Assembly: GCA_025450375.1 (NCBI GenBank)
Contig: JANWHO010000269.1
Span: 1-5,315, forward strand
DNA from: Chloroflexota bacterium
GTDB taxonomy: Bacteria > Chloroflexota > UBA5177 > JANWHV01
Direction: 5' to 3'
Length of the DNA: 5,315 bases
Below, in pieces: positions 1 through 5,195 of this stretch. Made by a program: the position numbers and the translations under genes. Under the pieces are notes generated by a model. It made no database searches and was not told the DNA's origin. It worked only from the letters and a program-made list of their open reading frames with translations. Positions within the stretch are counted from its first letter, which is position 1, and the number at the start of each line of letters is the position of its first letter.

Positions 1-1
1 C

Positions 2-1174
2 GAGATGAGCCGTCTAAACGCCATTACCCTCCAGGTCGCGGTGGTGAAGGATACCGCGATCGTGGCGGGAGATGCCCCGACCATCAATGCGGCCCTTGAC
101 GCGGCTACTGGGAGCGCGCCCAGTCTGGCCGCCAATCCTGATTTCCAGACCACCCTCGCCGCCCTACCCGATGGCCGGCTAGCCTCTCTGTTCGTTCACG
201 TTGATCTGGCCGCCGATCAACAGCTCGCCGCGGCCTTGATGCCCCGAATGGCCGCGCGACCGGCGATCAGCGGCACCTTGAGCCAGGCATTCTCGGTCAG
301 CGCGGAACCGCATGGCCTGCTCGTGACCGCCAGTCCCCGGGTTGCCACGGGCGACCTGGCCAAAACCCCGAATCTAATGCCGACCAGCGGCGCCACTCCC
401 GGCATTCTCCCGGCCGGCACCCTCTTCTACGCCGCGATGACCAATCCCGGCGCGATCATCCAATACGCGCTCACCCAGGCGGCAACCCTGAGGCAGGAGG
501 CGGGGAATACTGGGCCGGCCCTGGATCCGATCAAGGTGATCGATCGGCTGCTCGGCCTGGATTTGAACCAGGACGTGCTACCCCTCTTGACCGGAGAAGC
601 GAGCGTTGCCTTGCTCCCGACCGGATCGGCCTCGGCGCAATCCGCGGCGGGTCGCCGGCTGTCCCTGGTATTTACCCTCAAGATCGACAACCAGGCATTG
701 GTGGATGGGAAGCTGCATCAAATCCTGAGTGCTTTCCAGGCCCTGAGCAATAACCCTTCAGCGCTCCAGCTCGTGAGCACGACCGGCGCCGGAGGAGTGG
801 TGCAGCAGGTGCTCAAGGCCACTCCAGATGGAGTGGGCTACGCTTTCTTGAATGGCTATTTGGTGATCGCCACCGCGTTACCGGCCGATGTGGCGGCCCT
901 GCAGGCAGTGGGCTCCGCGGGCACGCTGGCTGCCGACCCGCAATTTCAGGCCGCGATTCAGGCTGCCGGCGGCGCCGGAGCCGGGGCGGTCGCGTACGCC
1001 AACCTGACGGCGCTGCGCCAGACTTTCGAGCAACTGGCGAAGGATCGAGGGACGGATCTCACGCGCTACGATGCTAGGATCCAGCCCATTCTGTCCGCGT
1101 TTACCAGCCTCGCGGTGGTGACCCACCCAGGCGCGGCTGGTGGTGGGGCCCTGTTTCTTGGGATCGCCAACTAA
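2..1174 (+). CDS. DUF3352 family protein, C-terminal part (5' end outside window)
   Basis: The reading frame is open to the left edge, so the ATG at 5 is probably an internal methionine and the true start lies outside the window. The visible 389 residues (numbered from that Met) resemble the DUF3352 family, whose members are usually longer, carry an N-terminal signal or membrane anchor, and have no established function. Two related blocks are visible: about residues 13-68, with SLAANPDFQTTLAALP, and about 279-337, with TLAADPQFQAAIQA. Each pairs a hydrophobic strand (AIVAG, YLVIAT) with a helix and the Leu-Ala-x-Asx-Pro-x-Phe-Gln motif, suggesting internal duplication. Between them are family-like segments LPAGTLFYAAMTNPGA (135-150) and a Leu-rich segment ending LLTGEASVALLP (194-205). 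It is Ala-, Leu- and Gly-rich, lacks cysteine, and shows no catalytic motif. An extracytoplasmic location is inferred from the family. The TAA stop is two bases before an inverted-repeat element. Confidence 0.8.
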   Translation, partial: EMSRLNAITLQVAVVKDTAIVAGDAPTINAALDAATGSAPSLAANPDFQTTLAALPDGRLASLFVHVDLAADQQLAAALMPRMAARPAISGTLSQAFSVSAEPHGLLVTASPRVATGDLAKTPNLMPTSGATPGILPAGTLFYAAMTNPGAIIQYALTQAATLRQEAGNTGPALDPIKVIDRLLGLDLNQDVLPLLTGEASVALLPTGSASAQSAAGRRLSLVFTLKIDNQALVDGKLHQILSAFQALSNNPSALQLVSTTGAGGVVQQVLKATPDGVGYAFLNGYLVIATALPADVAALQAVGSAGTLAADPQFQAAIQAAGGAGAGAVAYANLTALRQTFEQLAKDRGTDLTRYDARIQPILSAFTSLAVVTHPGAAGGGALFLGIAN

Positions 1175-1176
1175 TC

Positions 1177-1249
1177 CTAGTACAACTTGGCGCAAGTCCG
1201 CCATCAGTTGTAGGGGCACCGCCTTGGGAATTGCGCCAAGTTGTATTAG
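1177..1249. repeat. 73-bp element with 19-bp terminal inverted repeats (MITE- or REP-like)
   Basis: The left arm at 1177-1195 reads ctagtacaacttggcgcaa. The reverse complement of the right arm (1231-1249) matches it at 18 of 19 positions. The 35-base centre (1196-1230) codes for nothing. TAG occurs just outside the 15-bp perfect core on the left (1178-1180) and at the far right end (1247-1249), which could be a short target duplication, but the arms themselves also account for it. The element begins two bases after the DUF3352 stop codon, so in RNA it would form a strong stem at the 3' end of that transcript. A small non-autonomous mobile element or a REP-like sequence fits best; terminator use could be secondary. 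No copy number can be seen from a single window. Confidence 0.7.
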
Positions 1250-1252
1250 CCA

Positions 1253-1292
1253 GCACACGGATGAAGGGGCCGCGGCCCCTTCATCCGTGTGC
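1253..1292. terminator. Perfect 40-bp palindrome between convergent genes, probable bidirectional terminator
   Basis: Bases 1253-1272 (gcacacggatgaaggggccg) are exactly complementary to 1273-1292 with no spacer, so either strand folds into a stem of about 18 bp with a small GC-rich loop. The palindrome sits between the end of the DUF3352 gene (+) and the end of mscL (-), nine bases beyond the mscL stop. This is the expected place for a shared terminator. Neither side has a T-tract, so it is not a classic intrinsic terminator; it may act by blocking polymerase or protecting mRNA 3' ends. The structure is seen directly; the function is inferred. Confidence 0.6.
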
Positions 1293-1301
1293 GTCGAGCC
1301 G

Positions 1302-1724
1302 TTACGCTACCTTCACCTCCGAGGTGCAAAACGCGCACCGAGTGGCGGCAACGGGAATCTTGCTCATGCAGAAAGGGCACTCACGGGTGAGCGGCTCGGG
1401 AGCGGTCTCCACTTTGCGCCGGTTCATCAGCATATTTACCGGCTTCACCACGAAGAAGAAGACCACGGCGGCGATCACGATAAAGTTGATCACCACATTA
1501 ATCAGGTCTCCGTAGAGAAATACCCCACCGCCGATCGTAAAGCTCAGGTCGGAGAAATTGGTCTTCCCAGGAATGGTGATGATCGGGGTGATGATGTCCT
1601 TCACGAACGCACTCACCACAGCTTGAAAAGCCAGGCCGATCACCACGCCCACCGCCAGGTCCACCACGTTTCCGCGCAGAATGAATGCCTTGAACTCGCT
1701 GAGGAGCGCCGCCCTATCGTTCAT
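1302..1724 (-). CDS. mscL: Large-conductance mechanosensitive channel MscL with C-terminal zinc-ribbon-like tail
   Basis: This 140-residue protein is a homologue of MscL, the inner-membrane homopentamer that opens under extreme membrane tension to release solutes during osmotic downshock. The N-terminal amphipathic helix and pore-lining TM1 carry the family signature: FKAFILRGNVVDLAVGVVIG at 11-30, with TM1 to about 45. A short periplasmic loop follows (about 50-72, Gly-rich), then TM2 at about 73-97. The cytoplasmic end departs from the E. coli form: after a basic NRRK stretch (101-104) there is a CxxC-x10-CxxC arrangement (C116, C119, C130, C133) typical of a zinc ribbon. Similar tails occur in MscL proteins of several environmental phyla as I recall them. 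The ATG at 1724 is supported by an AAAAGGAG Shine-Dalgarno 8 bases upstream. The gene converges on the DUF3352 gene. Identification is very secure; metal binding by the tail is inferred. Confidence 0.97.
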   Translation of the reverse strand: MNDRAALLSEFKAFILRGNVVDLAVGVVIGLAFQAVVSAFVKDIITPIITIPGKTNFSDLSFTIGGGVFLYGDLINVVINFIVIAAVVFFFVVKPVNMLMNRRKVETAPEPLTRECPFCMSKIPVAATRCAFCTSEVKVA

Positions 1725-1732
1725 GATCGCCT

Positions 1733-1740
1733 CTCCTTTT
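1733..1740 (-). promoter_or_regulatory. Ribosome binding site of mscL
   Basis: On the minus strand this reads AAAAGGAG, with an 8-base spacer to the ATG at 1722-1724. It is a near-ideal Shine-Dalgarno sequence and fixes the mscL start. Confidence 0.85.
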
Positions 1741-1825
1741 CATGCATCCAACTTCCACTTCCGGACCCTCTATGTTATCGCCTCCAATCCCGGTATGAAG
1801 TGCTCTCGCGCCGGCTTATGCGCAA

Positions 1826-1831
1826 CTTATA
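1826..1831 (-). promoter_or_regulatory. Candidate extended -10 promoter element for mscL
   Basis: The minus strand reads TATAAG preceded by TGG, giving a TGnTATAAG extended -10 match about 100 bases upstream of the mscL start and beyond the end of the recombinase gene. No TTGACA-like -35 lies 16-18 bases further up (the region is GGCGCC-like), so support rests on the extended -10 alone. It would let mscL be transcribed independently of the recombinase. The 169-bp gap (1725-1893) shows nothing else firm. Confidence 0.3.
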
Positions 1832-1893
1832 CCACATTGGGCCGGTCTGGCGCCAGGGTGTAACGGGAGAACGGGAGGCGTGTATGACCTTTG

Positions 1894-2829
1894 TCAGCCA
1901 GTGACGCGCGTCCGACCGGCGGGAGCGGCCCACCTCGCGTACACTCGGGCGGTTTCCAGATTGCCGTGGCCAAGATGCCGCGCCGCGTCCTCCAGCGATC
2001 CACCCTCCCGCAGCAAGCGCGTGCCCGCCGCATGGCGCAGCGCGTGAGCGCCCCGATAGGTCACCCCCGCCCGCGCGCAAAGCCGGAGAAGGCGCTTCCG
2101 CACCCCACTGTCCGTCAGGCCAAGGAGCGGACGATCCTGGGTACGCCCCAGCCCATCCAATGCACGAACCAGCGACGGGGACAGTGCCACCTGGCGTTGC
2201 TTTTCCGCGGTATCCGAGCGCACCACCAGCCGGCTACTCACCAGATCGAGGTCGCGCCCATACAGAGCGCACATCTCCGCTACCCGCAGACCGCCATCCG
2301 ATCCTAATAAAACGATCGCCTGATCGGTCCAGTTGGCTACGCCGAGCATCGCCGCCAGATCCGCCTCGCTATACGGCCGGCGCTTTTCCCAGGGGGGAGT
2401 AGGCTCGGGCGCGGCGCGGAGATCCTGAAACGGATCGGCCGTGGTGGCGCCCGCCCAGCGGAGGGCGCGATAGAGCGCCCGCCCGGCCGCCAAACGCACC
2501 CGTACCGTGGCGGGGGTGGCGGGGCCGACCGTCCCATCCTGACGCCAGGCTCCTTCACGCTCCAGGCGGCGAAGCCATGTGTGCGCCGCGCCCTGACTGG
2601 GGTGCAGTAAATCCTCTTGGCGCCAGTCCGCGACCAACATGCGAATCCCGATCGCGTAGGCTCGGCGTGTGTGATTGCTGACGCGCGACGCCGTACTCCC
2701 CTGTTCGATCAGGAAATAGTCCGTAAGGGCCAGCAGAGCCGACGTATCATGGGTACGCGCCGCCATCGCGGCCCGAGTGGCGAGGTCGTGATCCGCCGTA
2801 TCGCTCCAACCGCCGTCATCCAGGGTCAT
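1894..2829 (-). CDS. Tyrosine recombinase/integrase (XerC/XerD-like)
   Basis: This 311-residue protein would cut and rejoin DNA strands through a 3'-phosphotyrosine. An N-terminal SAM-like core-binding domain spans about residues 30-135. The catalytic domain (about 150-300) holds all expected residues: R182 in GLRVAEMCAL, K210 in TAEKQRQVALS, H262 and R265 in HALRH, H288 in HLGHGN, and nucleophile Y297 in ARVYARW. The protein therefore looks active. The length matches XerC/XerD and small integrases. The frame continues to an ATG at 2982, but those extra 51 residues do not resemble a recombinase and lie in the intergenic gap, so the ATG at 2829 is preferred; only a weak GAAGAAG precedes it. 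No excisionase, cargo, partner recombinase or convincing attachment site is nearby. It could be an orphan integrase relic, a Xer paralogue or a phase-variation recombinase. The family is certain; the role is unknown. Confidence 0.92.
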   Translation of the reverse strand: MTLDDGGWSDTADHDLATRAAMAARTHDTSALLALTDYFLIEQGSTASRVSNHTRRAYAIGIRMLVADWRQEDLLHPSQGAAHTWLRRLEREGAWRQDGTVGPATPATVRVRLAAGRALYRALRWAGATTADPFQDLRAAPEPTPPWEKRRPYSEADLAAMLGVANWTDQAIVLLGSDGGLRVAEMCALYGRDLDLVSSRLVVRSDTAEKQRQVALSPSLVRALDGLGRTQDRPLLGLTDSGVRKRLLRLCARAGVTYRGAHALRHAAGTRLLREGGSLEDAARHLGHGNLETARVYARWAAPAGRTRVTG

Positions 2830-2878
2830 TGGGCGTGCTTCTTCACGGCGTTCACACCTGATTCCAGAAGTGCAACCA

Positions 2879-2896
2879 TACCACAAGCGTACCACA
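2879..2896. repeat. Short direct repeat (TACCACA twice, 11-base period) upstream of the recombinase gene
   Basis: TACCACA occurs at 2879-2885 and 2890-2896, one helical turn apart, about 50 bases upstream of the recombinase start. Such phasing suits a protein binding site, for example autoregulation or a recombinase arm site, but the repeat is short and could be chance. A third copy lies past the gene's 3' end (1830-1836). The rest of the gap (2830-3008) shows no convincing promoter. Confidence 0.3.
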
Positions 2897-2985
2897 TGAA
2901 CCGTCGGCCAGGGACCATTCTCGGGATAACCGCACTCATATGGAAGATGTGATCTACGTTGTGCCGGATTGCCTGGGAGCACGGG

Positions 2986-3004
2986 TGAGAGGCTCGCGCT
3001 CTCA
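2986..3004 (-). terminator. Weak stem-loop after the HD hydrolase gene
   Basis: TGAGAG (2986-2991) pairs with CTCTCA (2999-3004) around a 7-base loop, five bases past the stop codon of the HD-domain gene on the minus strand. There is no T-tract and the stem is only 6 bp, so terminator function is a weak inference from position. Confidence 0.25.
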
Positions 3005-3008
3005 GGCC

Positions 3009-3614
3009 CTACGACTCCACTCCATCCTGAACCCCGATCATCCCTCGCGCGACCGCCCCGGCAATGAGCGTCTCGGCATAGGCGCCAAGGGCCGCCGATC
3101 CCTCGGCGATCGCCGCGCAGCGCGCTCGCACCATCTCCAGGGAGACCGCGTGGGATCGCCAGGTACCGCCGGCGGAGGCCACGTTTTGGAGAAGCGGCTG
3201 GAAGCGGTCCAGCGCCACCGCGAACCTGGCCTCCTCCGTGTCGCGGGCCTCGAACTCCTCCCAGAGCCCCCGGATCGTGAGGGTTTGGTCGGGAGGCAGC
3301 AGGGCAAAGATCCGATCCGCCGCCAGCGTCTCGCGGACTGACTGGTCCAGGATTCCCACGGCGTCGTAGGCGAAGGTGTCGCCCGCATCGATCTCCACGA
3401 TGTCATGCACCAAGACCATTTGGATCACTCGGCTTAAATCTATTGGCCCGTTGGCGTGCTCGGCCAGGACAGCCGCCATCACCCCCAGGTGCCACGAGTG
3501 CTCGGCGCTGTTTTCGTGCCGGGATCCGTCGCCCAGGGTGTTACGGCGCAGCACCTGCTTGAGCTTATCCAGTTCCATGGTGAAGCGCACCTGCCGCTCC
3601 AACCGATCCATCAT
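3009..3614 (-). CDS. HD-domain phosphohydrolase (YfbR/HDDC2-like, probable nucleotidase)
   Basis: The protein is 201 residues from the chosen start, close to E. coli YfbR (about 199), a metal-dependent 5'-deoxynucleotidase. The metal site is recognisable: H39 in NSAEHSWHL, the HD pair H70-D71 in [13 protein letters not shown], and a distal Asp at D136 in VALDRFQP. These align with the YfbR ligands H33, H68, D69 and D137. The ENSAEH and [12 protein letters not shown] motifs match the COG1896 (HD_3) group. A cytosolic role in nucleotide monophosphate hydrolysis is inferred from the family; the substrate cannot be read from sequence. The frame extends to an ATG at 3659, but that start lacks a Shine-Dalgarno, while the ATG at 3612-3614 has AAGGCGG eight bases upstream. 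The gene is divergent from the ATP-grasp gene and lies 179 bases upstream of the recombinase, with no sign of coupling. Confidence 0.93.
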   Translation of the reverse strand: MMDRLERQVRFTMELDKLKQVLRRNTLGDGSRHENSAEHSWHLGVMAAVLAEHANGPIDLSRVIQMVLVHDIVEIDAGDTFAYDAVGILDQSVRETLAADRIFALLPPDQTLTIRGLWEEFEARDTEEARFAVALDRFQPLLQNVASAGGTWRSHAVSLEMVRARCAAIAEGSAALGAYAETLIAGAVARGMIGVQDGVES

Positions 3615-3622
3615 CCTGTTCA

Positions 3623-3629
3623 CCGCCTT
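3623..3629 (-). promoter_or_regulatory. Ribosome binding site deciding the HD hydrolase start
   Basis: The minus strand reads AAGGCGG followed by TGAACAGG and then ATG, one mismatch from AAGGAGG at an 8-base spacing. It supports the start at 3614 rather than the upstream in-frame ATG at 3659. Confidence 0.6.
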
Positions 3630-3714
3630 CAGGAGGCTAAACCCTAGAGTGCTTCCCATTCAGTGTACGACGCGGCGCCCGGTCGCCGGATTCGGCGTAG
3701 TGGATACGGGGTGC

Positions 3715-3852
3715 CCTGAAGTACAGAAACACCGAGGGAATGGAAAACACAGATAACGTCCCCGGGAGCAGGGTTAGGAATGGAGAAGCGAGGGCGCGGA
3801 ACCGGAGCCGCGTTCTGTGTTCTCCGTACCCTCTGTGATTCTGTGCTTCAGG
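3715..3852. repeat. Large imperfect inverted repeat (39-bp arms, 60-bp spacer)
   Basis: The left arm is 3715-3753 and the right arm 3814-3852. The left arm matches the reverse complement of the right at 33 of 39 positions, ending in an exact 8-bp aacacaga match at the inner side and an exact 7-bp cctgaag at the outer side. The right arm contains TCTGTG three times (3814, 3832, 3840), giving the CACAGAG-rich look of dispersed intergenic repeats found in many environmental bacterial genomes (from memory, not searched). The element fills much of the divergent gap between the HD hydrolase and ATP-grasp genes. Mismatches are spread through the arms, which suggests an older element or pressure to keep pairing. 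Confidence 0.7.
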
Positions 3853-3875
3853 AGCGGGGAACAGCGGCGCTCCCC

Positions 3876-3901
3876 TGCAATGGCCGCTCACGTGCAATGG
3901 C
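3876..3901. repeat. Nine-base direct repeat TGCAATGGC upstream of the ATP-grasp promoter
   Basis: TGCAATGGC occurs at 3876-3884 and 3893-3901 (period 17), just upstream of the candidate -10 box at 3918. The second copy covers the place where a -35 element would lie. It could be an operator or activator site, or chance. Confidence 0.3.
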
Positions 3902-3917
3902 GCCCGAGCGGTGGCGC

Positions 3918-3923
3918 TATACT
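3918..3923 (+). promoter_or_regulatory. Candidate -10 box of the ATP-grasp gene
   Basis: TATACT stands out in GC-rich sequence 54 bases before the start codon. No good TTGACA-like -35 is present 16-18 bases upstream (CAATGG at 17), which would fit activator dependence or another sigma factor. A small stem (GCGCC at 3900-3904 with GGCGC at 3913-3917) sits directly before it. Confidence 0.4.
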
Positions 3924-3962
3924 GGTGACAACCTTCATGGCCAGTTTGACGGCACCTACACC

Positions 3963-3971
3963 GGAGGGGAG
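3963..3971 (+). promoter_or_regulatory. Ribosome binding site of the ATP-grasp gene
   Basis: GGAGGGGAG ends 6 bases before the ATG at 3978-3980. It is a strong purine-rich Shine-Dalgarno and fixes the start. Confidence 0.75.
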
Positions 3972-3977
3972 TGAATC

Positions 3978-5195
3978 ATGGCCGAACCCGCCGCGCCGAC
4001 CATACTCTGTCTGTCCAGCTACGAAAAAGGGGCGCCGTTCCTGGAGGAATGTCAACGGCAAGGGTGGCGGGTGGTGCTGATTACCGTGCCGGAGCTTGAG
4101 CATTCGGACTTCTGGCCGCGGGACAGTATCGACGAGTTCTACTGCATGCCGGACCTGGCCGATACGCCATCGGTCATTCGCGCGGTTGCCTATCTGGCTC
4201 GCACCCTGCGGATCGAGCGGGTGGTTCCCCTGGACGAATACGAGTTGGCCACCGTCGGCGCGCTCCGCGAGCAGTTTCGCCTGGCGGGTATGAGCCAAAG
4301 CGCCACCCGTTTCGTGCGCGACAAGCTGGCTATGCGGCTGCGGACCGAGGCCCATGGTTTACCCGTCCCCCCATTCGTACACGTGCTCAACAATGACGCA
4401 ATCCAGGAGTTCCTCAATCGAGTCCCGGCTCCATGGTTGATCAAGCCGCGCTCCGAGGCATCGACGATCGGGATTCGCAAAATCGCCAGTCCCGATCAGG
4501 CATGGGCCGCGATTGATGAGCTTGGCGACGAGCGCTCAAACTATCTGATCGAACGTTTTGTCCCTGGGAATGTGTTCCATGCCGACTCCCTGGTGGCCAA
4601 CGGCGAGGTCGCCTTCGTGGAGGTCCACCGCTACGCCCGCCCGCCCCTCGATGTGTTCCATCAAGGCGGCATTGCCTCCACGGCCACTGTCCGGCGCGAC
4701 GCGCCGGAAGCGGCACGCATCCGCGAACTGAACCGCCAGGTGCTGGCCGCCCTGGGAGTGGAGAACTCCGCCACCCACATGGAGTTCATCCAGGCGCAAG
4801 AGGACGGGCGGATCTACTTTCTGGAGGTCGCGGCCCGGGTGGGCGGCGCCTATATCGCCGATGTGGTGGAGGCTGCCACCGGAGTCAATCTCTGGGTCGA
4901 GTGGGCAAAAATCGAGACCCTTCCGGCGGGAACTCTCTATCACCCGCCGGCACCCCGGCGGGACTACGCGGGCGTGATTATTTCCCTGGCCAGGCAGGAG
5001 TGGCCGGATACCTCGGCCTACCAGGATCCCGAGATCGTGTGGCGGCTGCACAAGGCGAACCATGCCGGCTTCGTCGTCCGTTCCCCGGAACACGATCGAG
5101 TGGTCGGGCTCCTCGACCAGTACGCCCGCCGCTTCACCGAGGATTTTCTGGCCTCTATGCCGCCCTGGACCTCGAAGCCGCCCAGCGATAGCTGA
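3978..5195 (+). CDS. ATP-grasp domain ligase, substrate unknown
   Basis: This 405-residue cytosolic protein belongs to the ATP-grasp superfamily, which activates a carboxylate as an acyl phosphate and joins it to an amine, thiol or similar nucleophile. An N-terminal Rossmann-like domain (about 7-110, opening TILCLSSYEKGAPF) is followed by RDKLAMRLRTEAHGLPVP (114-131), the usual entry to the ATP-grasp fold. ATP contacts include K156 in WLIKPRSEASTIG and hinge E192 in YLIERFVPG. Metal ligands are probably E269 in THMEF and E283 in FLEVAARVGG, with R287 conserved. The usual E-x-N metal motif reads E-V-A, so the Asn is replaced by Ala. The C-terminal part (about 325-395) is an unassigned mixed region. 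It resembles stand-alone biotin-carboxylase or CarB-like ligases rather than a housekeeping PurK, Ddl or CarB. No biosynthetic partner is visible. The start is supported by GGAGGGGAG. It is divergent from the HD hydrolase. Superfamily secure, reaction unknown. Confidence 0.93.
   Translation: MAEPAAPTILCLSSYEKGAPFLEECQRQGWRVVLITVPELEHSDFWPRDSIDEFYCMPDLADTPSVIRAVAYLARTLRIERVVPLDEYELATVGALREQFRLAGMSQSATRFVRDKLAMRLRTEAHGLPVPPFVHVLNNDAIQEFLNRVPAPWLIKPRSEASTIGIRKIASPDQAWAAIDELGDERSNYLIERFVPGNVFHADSLVANGEVAFVEVHRYARPPLDVFHQGGIASTATVRRDAPEAARIRELNRQVLAALGVENSATHMEFIQAQEDGRIYFLEVAARVGGAYIADVVEAATGVNLWVEWAKIETLPAGTLYHPPAPRRDYAGVIISLARQEWPDTSAYQDPEIVWRLHKANHAGFVVRSPEHDRVVGLLDQYARRFTEDFLASMPPWTSKPPSDS

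Noticed and set aside
1811..1840. dif-like recombination site next to the recombinase
   Set aside because: The ATAAG motifs are direct, not inverted, and no 11-bp arms around a 6-8 bp centre can be aligned to a dif consensus.
1140..1904. 254-residue plus-strand ORF
   Set aside because: It lies antisense across the whole of mscL and both hairpins, and is a shadow of mscL with no protein-family look.
2830..2982. N-terminal extension of the recombinase from the ATG at 2982
   Set aside because: The 51 extra residues do not resemble a core-binding domain, and the 311-residue form has the normal XerC/XerD length.
3615..3659. Upstream start of the HD hydrolase at 3659
   Set aside because: There is no Shine-Dalgarno there, while AAGGCGG sits correctly before the ATG at 3612-3614.
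3637..3897. 86-residue minus-strand ORF (NHRGYGEHRTR-like translation)
   Set aside because: It runs through the 39-bp inverted repeat; its composition is the typical translation of CACAGAG-type repeats. It also overlaps the HD gene's leader and has no ribosome binding site.
4536..5093. 185-residue minus-strand ORF
   Set aside because: It is entirely antisense to the conserved ATP-grasp domain; its openness follows from GC-rich codon use on the other strand.
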